Below the pieces are notes generated by a model. The model had not been told where the DNA came from. It ran no database searches and was given only the letters and a program-made list of their open reading frames with translations. Shown here piece after piece: positions 51,462-60,900 of a stretch of DNA of 64,000 nt (the first letter of the stretch is position 1; the number at the start of each line of letters is the position of its first letter). A program made the position numbers and the translations under genes. The stretch lies in contig NZ_VBSL01000017.1 of NCBI RefSeq assembly GCF_006149005.1, positions 20,958 through 84,957 of the forward strand. Reading direction: 5' to 3'. Origin of the DNA: Larkinella sp. C7. GTDB lineage: Bacteria > Bacteroidota > Bacteroidia > Cytophagales > Spirosomataceae.

Positions 51462-53726
51462 ATGATTGTACCAACAGCCAACATAGCCCCTTCAGAAATC
51501 AATTTGACCAACTGTGAAACAGAGCCTATTCACATTCCCGGTTATATTCAGGGCCACGGTTTTTTAGTGGCCCTTTCGGCAAACGATTTTATCATTCGCT
51601 ACTGTAGCGAGAACTGCCGCACGTTTGTAAACCGGTCGGCGACCGATCTGCTGGGAAAACCGCTCGATGCCTTACTGACCGAAACCGATCTGCCGGTCGC
51701 GGAGTTGATGGCGATTCTGAACGTGGGAAAACGGGAGAACGCCTGGTCGCGGATGAATCCACACCGGTTTCACATCAACGGGAAAGGATGGAATCTGATT
51801 GCCCATCAACACGATAACCTGATCATTCTGGAGTGGGAATCGGCGGTGGCGGCTCATGCCAATTTTGAGCAGCAACTGATTGCCGATGCGTTGACCGAAG
51901 TGCAATCCAACCGGTCGTTGATCGAGCTGATCCAGAATACTGCCCGGCGGGTAAAGCAGATCATCGGTTACGACCGCGTGATGGTTTACCGGTTTGCTGC
52001 CGACTGGCACGGCGAGGTGATTGCTGAAGAAAAAGAATCGCACCTGGAATCGTATCTGGGCCTGCATTATCCGGCTTCGGACATTCCGCGGCAGGCCAGA
52101 GAATTGTATAAAACCAATCTGGTACGGATCATTGCCGACGTGAAAAGTGCCCCTTCGCCCATCTATTCATTGCGTGATGGTGAACAGGGAGAAACCCGGC
52201 CGCTGGACCTGACCCACTCGGTGCTGCGGGCGGTGTCGCCGATTCACATCGAGTATCTGAAAAATATGGGCGTACAGGCCTCCATGAGCATTTCGCTGCT
52301 GTACCGCGGTGAATTGTGGGGGCTGATTTCCTGCCACCATTCGACGCCCCGGTTTGTCGATTTTCCGGCCCGGCAGGCGGCTAAATTTGTCAGCCAGTTG
52401 CTGTCGTCGGCGCTCGAATTCCGGAAGGATGAAGAGGATCAGTCGCTTCTGTTTCAGATTCAGCAGAACGGGCAAACGCTGAACAGCCAGATTCTGAAAG
52501 ACTGGGATGTTGTGGCGGGTTTGACCCAACATCCGTTGACGGTTTTACACATCACCAGTGCTACCGGGGCAGTGTTAGCATTCGACAATACCTTTTATTC
52601 CATGGGCAAAACCCCTGGCGAATCGGCGGTGGCCGGGATCACAAACTGGTTAAAAACGCAGGAATTCGACACGGTTTTTGAAACCGACCGCCTGCCGGAA
52701 CTCTATTCACCGGCCGAAGCCTTTCGGGAAGTGGCTTCTGGGATGCTGGCCGTCGCTTTGTCGAAGGAACTGGATGAATATTTGCTCTGGTTTAAACCGG
52801 AGCAGATTCGGCAGGTAACCTGGGCGGGCAATCCGGATAAACCCGTGACGGTTTCGGAAAACGGCCAAAAGCATTTGCACCCGCGCAAGAGTTTTGAAGC
52901 GTGGTCGCAAACCGTTCGCAATACGTCGGAGCCCTGGCGGGATGCCGAACGATCGGTCGCCATCAAACTGCGGGAAGACGTGCTGCAGGTGGTGGCCCGC
53001 AAAGCCAACGAAGTCCGGCAATTGAATGAACGGCTGCGGGTTGCCTACGAAGAACTGGATGCGTTCAGTTATACGGTTTCGCACGATTTGCGGACGCCCC
53101 TGTCGTCGATCCGCTGTTATTCCGAAATCATTCTGGAAGAACAGGGTGCCACGATGGACGACGATACGCGGGTGATGTTCCAGAAAATCCTGGATTCGAC
53201 GGAGCGGATGCGATCCCTGATTCGGCATATTTTGTATTATTCCCGGATGGGGCGGACCGAGTTGAATTTTAAACAACTGGATATGCCCAAAATGCTGGAC
53301 GTAATTCGGGACGAAATTCTGATTACCGAAAAGAATAAGAACCGGAATGTCCGAATCGAATTTGGCGAGATGCCGTCGATTTACGGTGACCCCACGATGG
53401 TGAATCAGGTGTTTACGAATCTGATTTCCAATGCGACCAAATATACCCAGCGAGTCCCGGAAGCGGTGGTTCGGGTGGAAGGCCGGGAAACCGGCGACGA
53501 AGTAACGTATACCGTAAAAGACAATGGAATTGGTTTCGATATGAAGCATGCCGCTAAAATGTTTGACCTTTTCAAGCGTTTGGAAAATGCGGCCAGCTTT
53601 GAAGGCACCGGGGTCGGACTGGCCATTGTCAAACGGATCATCAACCGGCACCGGGGAAAAATCTGGTTTCATAGCGAACCGAATCGCGAAACCAGGTTTT
53701 CAGTTTCGTTTCCAAAGGAGCAATAG
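51462..53726 (+). CDS. bphP: Bacteriophytochrome sensor histidine kinase
   Basis: A 754-residue red/far-red photoreceptor kinase. The biliverdin-binding Cys18 (LTNCETEPIHIPGYIQGHG) precedes a PAS domain (about 20-125) and a GAF domain (about 145-320) with the PASDIP motif at 204-209 (Asp207). The PHY domain (about 330-505) includes the tongue PRxSF motif as PRKSF, 474-478. HisKA (FSYTVSHDLRTPL, phosphoacceptor His541) and HATPase_c (NLISNATKY, DNGIGFD, GTGVGLA) complete the canonical order, and all core residues I looked for are present. First gene of an operon with a receiver-only regulator and heme oxygenase, which makes its chromophore. Confidence 0.95.
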   Translation: MIVPTANIAPSEINLTNCETEPIHIPGYIQGHGFLVALSANDFIIRYCSENCRTFVNRSATDLLGKPLDALLTETDLPVAELMAILNVGKRENAWSRMNPHRFHINGKGWNLIAHQHDNLIILEWESAVAAHANFEQQLIADALTEVQSNRSLIELIQNTARRVKQIIGYDRVMVYRFAADWHGEVIAEEKESHLESYLGLHYPASDIPRQARELYKTNLVRIIADVKSAPSPIYSLRDGEQGETRPLDLTHSVLRAVSPIHIEYLKNMGVQASMSISLLYRGELWGLISCHHSTPRFVDFPARQAAKFVSQLLSSALEFRKDEEDQSLLFQIQQNGQTLNSQILKDWDVVAGLTQHPLTVLHITSATGAVLAFDNTFYSMGKTPGESAVAGITNWLKTQEFDTVFETDRLPELYSPAEAFREVASGMLAVALSKELDEYLLWFKPEQIRQVTWAGNPDKPVTVSENGQKHLHPRKSFEAWSQTVRNTSEPWRDAERSVAIKLREDVLQVVARKANEVRQLNERLRVAYEELDAFSYTVSHDLRTPLSSIRCYSEIILEEQGATMDDDTRVMFQKILDSTERMRSLIRHILYYSRMGRTELNFKQLDMPKMLDVIRDEILITEKNKNRNVRIEFGEMPSIYGDPTMVNQVFTNLISNATKYTQRVPEAVVRVEGRETGDEVTYTVKDNGIGFDMKHAAKMFDLFKRLENAASFEGTGVGLAIVKRIINRHRGKIWFHSEPNRETRFSVSFPKEQ

Positions 53727-53747
53727 ACTCCGTAAACTTGTACGACG

Positions 53748-54176
53748 ATGTTAGATCTATTGTATGTTGAAGATAATCCGGATGATGCCGACGTTTTTGG
53801 TCGGGTGATGCGGAAAATGGAGAAAACGATCTCCTACAAAGTGATCAATGTGGGCTCCGAAGCCCTCGATTACCTGAGTGCCGAAGGAAAATACCAGACC
53901 GAGACGGCTCCCCTGCCCAAACTGCTGTTGCTCGACCTGGATTTGTCGGAATACAGCGGTTTTGATATTATCGAAAGAGCACGTTCGCTGTCCCGGACAC
54001 GGCTGTTACCGATTGTCGTTTTCAGTACCTCCGACAATCCGCAGGACATTAGCCAGTCGTTTCAGCTCGGCGCAAATGCCTACGTCGTCAAACCCGGTAC
54101 GTACCAATCGATCGGGCAGTTGCTGCGTCGGCTGTGCGACTTCTGGCTGATCGATAACAATGTGGTAAACCGATGA
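53748..54176 (+). CDS. Single-domain response regulator (Rcp1-like)
   Basis: A 142-residue stand-alone receiver, the usual phosphotransfer partner of bacteriophytochromes. Acidic pair Glu8-Asp9 (YVEDNPDD), phosphoacceptor Asp63 (LLLDLDLSEYSG), Ser in VVFSTSDNPQD and Lys in AYVVKPGT. There is no output domain, so it acts by protein contact. It starts 21 bases after bphP and overlaps the heme oxygenase start by four bases. Confidence 0.92.
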   Translation: MLDLLYVEDNPDDADVFGRVMRKMEKTISYKVINVGSEALDYLSAEGKYQTETAPLPKLLLLDLDLSEYSGFDIIERARSLSRTRLLPIVVFSTSDNPQDISQSFQLGANAYVVKPGTYQSIGQLLRRLCDFWLIDNNVVNR

Positions 54177-54763
54177 TGACGATAGCGGAACGACTGCGGC
54201 ACGAAACCCGTGCCTTACATGAACAAACGGAAGCCTTGCTCTACCATGATCCCTTGCGGACTGGTACGATGAATCAGGAGCAATACCGGCATTTGTTGCG
54301 GGCTCATTGGACGTTTCACCAGGCGCTGGAAACCGCCATCGATCAAAATCCCGCTTTTTTTCAGTCCTACGATCAGGATGATCGCCGGAAAACGCCCTGG
54401 CTGGAAGCAGACCTGGCCGAACTGAATATGCCAGTGCCGGACAGCAAGCCCGATCTGTTCAGGCAATGGTTACCCCTTGACCTGCTGGGAGCGGCTTACG
54501 TGGGCGAAGGTTCGATGTTGGGGGGGAAAGCCGTGATGCATTATTTGCAGAAAAGTCCGGCATTGCAGCCCCTGCTCGCGAACGCCCGGTTTTACCGGGG
54601 ATACGGCGCCGAAGCCCTGAACAAATGGAAGGCGTTCGGGACAATTTTAGCCGCTCAGAACGAGGCAGACCACGATCAGATTATTGAAGCGGCTCAGCGG
54701 GCTTTCTTAGCATACCACGACATTTTCAGACATACGCAACCGGAGCATCAGGCGGTAGCTTAA
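54173..54763 (+). CDS. bphO: Biliverdin-producing heme oxygenase
   Basis: A 196-residue heme oxygenase that cleaves heme to biliverdin, CO and iron, supplying the chromophore for the phytochrome two genes upstream. The proximal His16 is in RALHEQTE; the distal helix has YVGEGSMLGGKAVMHYL with the flexible glycines, and FYRGYGAEALNKWKAF follows. ATG 54173 overlaps the regulator's stop (ATGATGA), indicating coupling. Electrons must come from elsewhere; a ferredoxin/reductase pair lies at 36702-38115. Its last four bases overlap the convergent PAS kinase gene. Confidence 0.93.
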   Translation: MMTIAERLRHETRALHEQTEALLYHDPLRTGTMNQEQYRHLLRAHWTFHQALETAIDQNPAFFQSYDQDDRRKTPWLEADLAELNMPVPDSKPDLFRQWLPLDLLGAAYVGEGSMLGGKAVMHYLQKSPALQPLLANARFYRGYGAEALNKWKAFGTILAAQNEADHDQIIEAAQRAFLAYHDIFRHTQPEHQAVA

Positions 54764-55938
54764 CCATTTTTGCCATATACCGGCAGAAACACCTTAAAGG
54801 TGGCGCCCTTGCCGACCTGGCTGGATACGTCGATGGCTCCGCCGTGAATTTCGGCTACTTTTTTACAGACTGCCAGCCCGATGCCCGTACCGCTGTAGGC
54901 TGACCGGCTTTCCAGACGCTGGAAGGGTTGAAAAATCCGCGACTTGTACTTCTCGTCAAAACCGATTCCATTGTCGGCCACTTCGACCAGCAGAAAAAGC
55001 CGCTGGGACTGGCTCCGCAGTTCTTCCGGTAACTCTTCGGGTTCGGGATAGCGGGCATTGATCTGAATCTCCGGTTTCTGGTCGGCTTTCTGAAATTTGA
55101 TGGCGTTGGCGACCAGATTCTGGAACAGCTGCCGCAAGCGTAGCGGATTGCCGAGCAAATTAGGCAATGGAGACACCTTGACAAGTGCTTTTTTCTCCGA
55201 AATCGACATTTCCAGATCACCCAGCACTTCCTTGATCAGCCGCGCCAGCGAGATGTTTTCAAACGGTTCGGTTTGGGTCGACAGGCGCGAATACGTCAGC
55301 AGGTCGCGCACCAGCACCTGCATGCGTTTGGCCGAATTCTGAATCCGGCGGACGAGGTCCACTTCGCCATCGGCCAGACTATCCGCAAACTGACTTTGCA
55401 ACACATCGCCAAAAGCCTGTAGTTTACGCAGCGGTTCCTGCAAATCGTGGGACGCGATGTAGGCAAACTGCTCCAGATTTTCGTTGGAATTCCGGATCTG
55501 GTGGATGGTGGCTTCGAGTTGATGCTGGATGCGTTTGTTTTCGGTGATATCCAGAAACGTAACCCGAAGGTCGTCGCCAAACCGGTCGGCCACCACCGTC
55601 AGCCAGCGGTCCATGCCGTCGCTGTTGTAGTGGTGTTCGAGCTTGATGGGTTCGTTCTGGGTCATGGCCCGGCAATAATGGTCGAAAATGCCGTTGGTTT
55701 TGTAGGTCGGAAACCACCGGCTGTGGAGCTCGCCGAGGAGGGCGGAGGGTTCCTGATCGACGAAGGTCGCCAGTTTTTTATTGACAATGGTAAACCGGAA
55801 ATCCGTTATTTCGCCCTGATCATTCCGAACCGGTTGCAGCAGGAATAAAGCCGACTGGGCGCTGTCCATCAACGCACGCAATCGGGAAATTTCGGTCACT
55901 AGGGGGTCTTGAGTTGAATCCAGAGGTGGTTTATCCAT
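54760..55938 (-). CDS. PAS-domain sensor histidine kinase
   Basis: A 392-residue soluble kinase. One PAS domain (about 18-132, ending VTFLDITENKR), then a short coiled coil and HisKA with His164 (FAYIASHDLQEPLRK). HATPase_c has NLVANAIKF, VADNGIGFD and GTGIGLAVCKKV. The kinase half is closely similar to that of the ethylene-receptor-like kinase at 21208-22371, so the two probably arose from one kinase core with different sensors. No cysteine or cofactor motif identifies the PAS ligand. Convergent with heme oxygenase. Confidence 0.9.
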   Translation of the reverse strand: MDKPPLDSTQDPLVTEISRLRALMDSAQSALFLLQPVRNDQGEITDFRFTIVNKKLATFVDQEPSALLGELHSRWFPTYKTNGIFDHYCRAMTQNEPIKLEHHYNSDGMDRWLTVVADRFGDDLRVTFLDITENKRIQHQLEATIHQIRNSNENLEQFAYIASHDLQEPLRKLQAFGDVLQSQFADSLADGEVDLVRRIQNSAKRMQVLVRDLLTYSRLSTQTEPFENISLARLIKEVLGDLEMSISEKKALVKVSPLPNLLGNPLRLRQLFQNLVANAIKFQKADQKPEIQINARYPEPEELPEELRSQSQRLFLLVEVADNGIGFDEKYKSRIFQPFQRLESRSAYSGTGIGLAVCKKVAEIHGGAIDVSSQVGKGATFKVFLPVYGKNG

Positions 55939-56120
55939 TTCAAATCAACCCAATCAGGGGCTGGTATATCCGGTTTAATCAACTAAGATAAACGGTTAAT
56001 TGTTGATTTTTTTGCCCGAAAAGCGAAAATCTATCGTTAGGGCCTTCCCGAAAACCGGGCCAGCCAGTGCCGTATTCAGGGTATTCTTCCAATCCGGGCG
56101 GTTGGTATGGCGTATTTTGG

Positions 56121-56128
56121 TATTTTTG
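56121..56128 (+). promoter_or_regulatory. -7 promoter box of the cupin/transporter pair
   Basis: TATTTTTG, an exact TAnnTTTG match, 32 bases before ATG 56161. Confidence 0.35.
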
Positions 56129-56160
56129 CCGGGAAAGTCTCACGTAAAAACCAGTCTCGG

Positions 56161-56499
56161 ATGTCAACGCTCGATCCTCTTTTTATCAACGATGAAAACC
56201 TGTCCTGGGAAGCCGTCGGCCCCGGTGTCCGGCGCAAAATCATGGCGTATGACGCCAACCTGATGCTGGTGAAAGTGGCCTTTGACGCGGGTGGCATTGG
56301 GGCCATTCACCACCATTACCACACGCAGATGAGCTACGTCGAAAGCGGGCGGTTTGCCATCACGATTGGCGACGAAACGCGGGAACTGAAATCCGGGGAT
56401 GTGTATCACCTGCCGCCGGATGTGCCCCACGGTGCCGTGGCCCTCGAAGCCGGGGTGCTGGTGGATGTGTTTACGCCGATGCGGGAGGATTTTGTGTAA
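56161..56499 (+). CDS. kdgF: KdgF-like cupin
   Basis: A 112-residue single-domain cupin from ATG 56161 (MSTLDPLFINDENLSWEAVGPG). Metal-site motifs are HHHYHTQMSYVESGRF and LPPDVPHGAVALE. The ending VLVDVFTPMREDF closely matches KdgF, which linearises 4,5-unsaturated uronates released by pectate or alginate lyases. The ACS-type transporter 70 bases downstream, a family that includes hexuronate and oligogalacturonate carriers, supports uronate metabolism. A general sugar-binding cupin is the alternative. Confidence 0.7.
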   Translation: MSTLDPLFINDENLSWEAVGPGVRRKIMAYDANLMLVKVAFDAGGIGAIHHHYHTQMSYVESGRFAITIGDETRELKSGDVYHLPPDVPHGAVALEAGVLVDVFTPMREDFV

Positions 56500-56569
56500 T
56501 TCACGAAATCACTACAATCCTGTCTAGTAATTCACTACTTTGAGACCGGATTTCACCACGGCCCTTCTC

Positions 56570-57811
56570 ATGAATTACCGTTCCCGGGTACTCTCGTTTT
56601 TATTCGCGCTTTCCACCATTACCTACATCGACCGAACCTGCATCTCGCTGGTCGCATCGGACATCAAGAGTGACTTAAAGATCGGGAACGATCAGTGGGG
56701 CTGGATCCTGAGTGCCTTCGCGCTTTCCTACGCCCTTTTTGAACTGCCAACCGGTGCCCTCGGCGACCGACTCGGCCCCCGGCGGGTGTTGACGCGGGTG
56801 GTGGGCTGGTGGTCGGTTTTCACGGCGCTCACCGGCACCGCCACGAGCTGGTTGTATCTGGTCATCGTGCGGTTTTTGTTTGGTGCGGGCGAAGCCGGGG
56901 CCTATCCCAATGCTTCCATCGTGGTTTCCCGCTGGTTTCCGCGGCAGGAAACCGGCCGGGCGCAGGCCTATATCTGGGCCGCTGGTCGCGTAGGCGGAAT
57001 GTTGGCACCCTGGATCGTGGTGCCGATGGCGACGCACTTTGGCTGGCGGGCATCTTTCTACGCGATGGGCTTGCTGGGTCTGGTCTGGGCGGTTTGCTGG
57101 TACATCTGGTTTCGCGATTTTCCCAACGAAAAAAAGAACATCACCGCCGATGAACTCGCCCACATCGAAGAAAACCGGCGGTTTCGCATTTCCAGCCACC
57201 ACATTCCCTGGCGGGCGGTTTTGCGGAGTCAGAACATGTGGGCCATCATGCTGATGTTCCATTTTTACATGTATGGCGCGTATTTCTTCACGGGCTGGCT
57301 GCCCACCTACCTCAAGGAAGGACGACATTTCGATAAAGAACACATGCAGCTTTTTTCGACCCTGCCTTTTTTTCTGGGTGCCATCGGTTGTTTCACGGGC
57401 GGTTATTTGAGCGACTGGCTCTCGAAACGCTACGGGTTAAAAGTCGGTCGGCGGGTGGTGGGCATCGTGGGACTGGGGCTTTCTGCGGTGATGATCCTGC
57501 TGTCGGCACTGACCAAAGACAATCAAACGGCCGCCATTTTTCTGTCGATGGGCATGGGTTTCAAAGACTTGACATTACCGGTTTCGTTTGCGGTTTGCAA
57601 CGATGTGGGCCGGAGTCAGTCGGGTATGGTGTCGGGGGCGATGAATACAGTGGGGCAATTGGGGGCGGTTTTTCTGGGCGTGCTGTTCGGTTACATCGTC
57701 AACCTCACCGGCGACTTCAACCTGCCGCTGTTCCTGATTGCGTTCCTGCTGCTGTGCAGTTGCCTGCTTTGGTTGCGGATCGACCCGACAGAGGAGGTGG
57801 TGCTGGCGTAA
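56570..57811 (+). CDS. MFS transporter, ACS (anion:cation symporter) family
   Basis: A 413-residue inner-membrane carrier from ATG 56570 (MNYRSRVLSFLFALSTITYIDRTCISLV). Twelve helices are visible, with the ACS/ExuT-like start (TYIDRT), loop motif GDRLGPRRVL, and the helix-4 FGAGEAGAYPNASIVVSRWFP typical of hexuronate/glucarate/tartrate symporters. Pairing with a KdgF-like cupin points to uptake of uronates or related sugar acids. Convergent with the T9SS protein across a long hairpin. Confidence 0.88.
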   Translation: MNYRSRVLSFLFALSTITYIDRTCISLVASDIKSDLKIGNDQWGWILSAFALSYALFELPTGALGDRLGPRRVLTRVVGWWSVFTALTGTATSWLYLVIVRFLFGAGEAGAYPNASIVVSRWFPRQETGRAQAYIWAAGRVGGMLAPWIVVPMATHFGWRASFYAMGLLGLVWAVCWYIWFRDFPNEKKNITADELAHIEENRRFRISSHHIPWRAVLRSQNMWAIMLMFHFYMYGAYFFTGWLPTYLKEGRHFDKEHMQLFSTLPFFLGAIGCFTGGYLSDWLSKRYGLKVGRRVVGIVGLGLSAVMILLSALTKDNQTAAIFLSMGMGFKDLTLPVSFAVCNDVGRSQSGMVSGAMNTVGQLGAVFLGVLFGYIVNLTGDFNLPLFLIAFLLLCSCLLWLRIDPTEEVVLA

Positions 57812-57828
57812 AAACCGTAGGCATTGGC

Positions 57829-57909
57829 AATCGCCCTTTGGTACATTAGACCGATAAACCGGGATGGTGTGTAACCCGATTGTATGGTCTTCTCTACCAA
57901 AAGGCGATT
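57829..57909. repeat. Intergenic hairpin between convergent genes
   Basis: Outer arms 57829-57843 and 57895-57909 pair at 14 of 15 positions (AATCGCC...TTGGTA). An inner imperfect stem (AGACC...CGGG) lies within. It probably terminates the MFS gene and the giant T9SS gene. Confidence 0.6.
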
Positions 57910-57924
57910 TTAGCTACCATCAAC

Positions 57925-60900
57925 TTATTGTGTCTTGAGAATTTTTACGGTTTTTGCCTGGGTTTGGGTGCTGACCCGTAACATCAGGAGGCCCGGTGCC
58001 TGATGGAAAACCGGTAATCGGTGGTGTTCGACGGCAGCCGCCTGCGGCACCTGCTGCTCACTGACCAGATGGCCACTGACGTCCGTCAATTGCACGTGCA
58101 GCGGTTTTCCTTCGGCTCCCCGGATTTCTACTTCAACCTGATTCGAAACCGGGTTGCCCAACACCGTTACCTGTAGGTCGGAAGTGGTTTCGGCCGACAA
58201 CCGGGAACCGGGCGCACACTGGTATTCCTTTGGCGAACCTTTTAAAACGAACGTGGAACCCAGCACCCGCGCCAACACCTTGGTGCCGTTGGTGACACTG
58301 CCCGGTGGCGTGAAATTATACGCATGAGCCCCATTGCCTTTCCCGGCCTCTTTCAGGTCAATCCGGTAAATATTAGCCAATGTACTCCCCAAAGGTGTGA
58401 TGGTTCCCGGACTGGGTTCGAGGTAAAATTCCACCGTTAGAGGGGTATTGGGTTTATTGCGATCCCAGACCCAGCCGCGAATGCCTCCGCAATCGAGTTT
58501 ATCCAGATAGCCTTCGAAACTGCCCGTGACAACGGTTTCGGCCGGGTTGACGGTCAGGTTGAAACTTACGCTGTTGGTCGCTCCTCTGTCATCCGTTGCT
58601 GAGTAGGTCAGCGCAAAGCTTCCCGCGATCTCGGTTTTTCCGCTAATCTGCCGGGTACCACTGGTGAAGGTCAGGCCACTGGGCAGGCCGGCCAGCGCAT
58701 AGCTCAGGGTACCGTTTTCCGGATCGGTGAAAGCCGGTAAGGTCGTGGTAAAAGTCACTCCCTGCTGGATGGTCAATGGCGTTATCGCGGGAGCGACGGG
58801 CGGTTTGTTCGGTGGGGGCGGAGGGGTGCCGTTCTGGCAGCGGATGGTTTTCGGTCCGTCTTTGAGGGTGAAACCACTACCGGCCACAGTGGCGGAAAGA
58901 GTATGTACTTCGCCATCTTTCAGCTCGTCCGGAATGTTCCACCGAAACGCATGAATCCCATTGCCCTTGCCGCCATCTTTCAAATCCTGCCGAAACTCGT
59001 TGGCCAGAACCGTCCCCTTGCTTTCGGAATCCACCAGAATCTCGACCGTGACGACGGTATTGGGTTTGTTGCGATCCCAGGCCCAGCCCCGGAAACTAGT
59101 GCAATCCCCTCCGTAAATGAACCCATCGAAAGAACCGGTGACGGTCGGCGCAGTGACTACCACGGTGGCACTGGCGGGATCACTGACGCAGCCACTGATG
59201 GTACAGGTGGCCTGGTAGACGAAGGTTCCGGCGTTCGTTGTTTCAACTGAAATGACTCCGGTTCCCGACGAACCACCCGGGCCATTCCAGGTAAGGACTC
59301 CGGCACAATTGCTGGCGGTTAACGTCACCGGAGGTGAGCCCTGCACGACGGTCGTGCTGGCCAGATTGGGAGTAGAGACGGAAAGTACATTACTACTAAT
59401 CGTCACGCTGGTGGAAGCCGAACAACCATTCTCGGCCGTGACGGTGACCGAATAGGGTCCGGCGGCACTAACGGTTCGGATGGCATTCGTAGAGTTGTCG
59501 TCCCAACGATAGGAGACTCCCCCGCTGGCGGTCAGACTGACGGTCGGACTGGCGCAGGTCAGCGTGGCACTCGACGGTGTAATCGTTGCGGTGGGCGCGG
59601 ATGAATTGCCCGAAACCGTCACGCTGGTGGAAGCCGAACAACCGTTGCCGGATGTAACGGTGACTGAATACGGCCCGGCGGCACTGACGGTTCGGATGGC
59701 GTTGGTGGAGTTGTCGTCCCAACGATAGGAGACTCCCCCGCTGGCGGTCAGACTGACGGTCGGACTGGCGCAGGTCAGCGTGGCACTCGACGGTGTAATC
59801 GTTGCGGTGGGCGCGGATGAATTGCCCGAAACCGTCACGCTGGTGGAAGCCGAACAACCGTTGCCTGATGTAACGGTGACTGAATACGGCCCGGCGGCAC
59901 TGACGGTTCGGATGGCGTTGGTGGAGTTGTCGTCCCAACGGTAAGAGACTCCCCCGCTGGCGGTCAAGCTCACGGTGGGACTGGCGCAGGTCAGCGTCGC
60001 GCTCGATGGCGTGATGGTGGCCGTGGGAGCGGATGAATTGCCCGAAACCGTTATACTGGTGGAAGCCGAACAACCGTTGCCCGCCGTGACGGTGACTGAA
60101 TAGGGTCCGGCGGCACTCACGGTTCGGATGGCGTTGGTGGAGTTGTCGTCCCAACGATAGGAAACTCCCCCGCTGGCGGTCACGCTCACGGTGGGACTGG
60201 CGCAGGTCAGCGTCGCGCTCGATGGCGTGATGGTGGCCGTGGGAGCGGATGAATTGCCCGAAACCGTTATACTGGTGGAAGCCGAACAACCGTTGCCCGC
60301 CGTGACGGTGACTGAATAGGGTCCGGCGGCACTGACGGTTCGGATGGCGTTGGTGGAGTTGTCGTCCCAACGATAGGAAACTCCCCCGCTGGCGGTCAAG
60401 CTCACGGTGGGACTGGCGCAGGTCAGCGTCGCGCTCGATGGCGTGATGGTGGCCGTGGGAGCGGAGGCATTGCCCGAAACCGTTAGGGTGGTGGTAGCCG
60501 AACACCCCCCGTCCGCCGTGACGGTGACCGAATACGGTCCGGCAACACTGACACTTCGAACGGCATTGGTGGAGTTGTCGTCCCAACGGTAAGAACTTCC
60601 CCCGCTGGCGGTCAGACTGACGGTCGGACTGGCGCAGGTCAGCGTCGCGCTTGAGGGCGTGATGGTGGCCGTGGGAGCCGTATTGCCCGTTACGGTGACA
60701 CTGCTGGTGGCGGTGCAGCCCGAAGTAAGATTGGTGACCGTAACCGTAAATGCCTTGGGGCCGGTGGTGAGCAGGGTGGCACTCACGGGGTTGGTCGTGG
60801 TACTGCCGAGGGTGGCTCCGGCCGGTGCAGCCCAGCCATAACTCAGACTACTGCCGCCCGTTACCGTTGCCGACAGACTAACCGATTGCCCGATGCAGAC

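Noticed and set aside
59468..60586. Long open frame (372 codons) on the minus strand, overlapping the 216 bp repeats
   Set aside because: It is an alternative frame of the tandem repeats of the T9SS protein. Its length comes from the repeat period being a multiple of three; composition is not protein-like.
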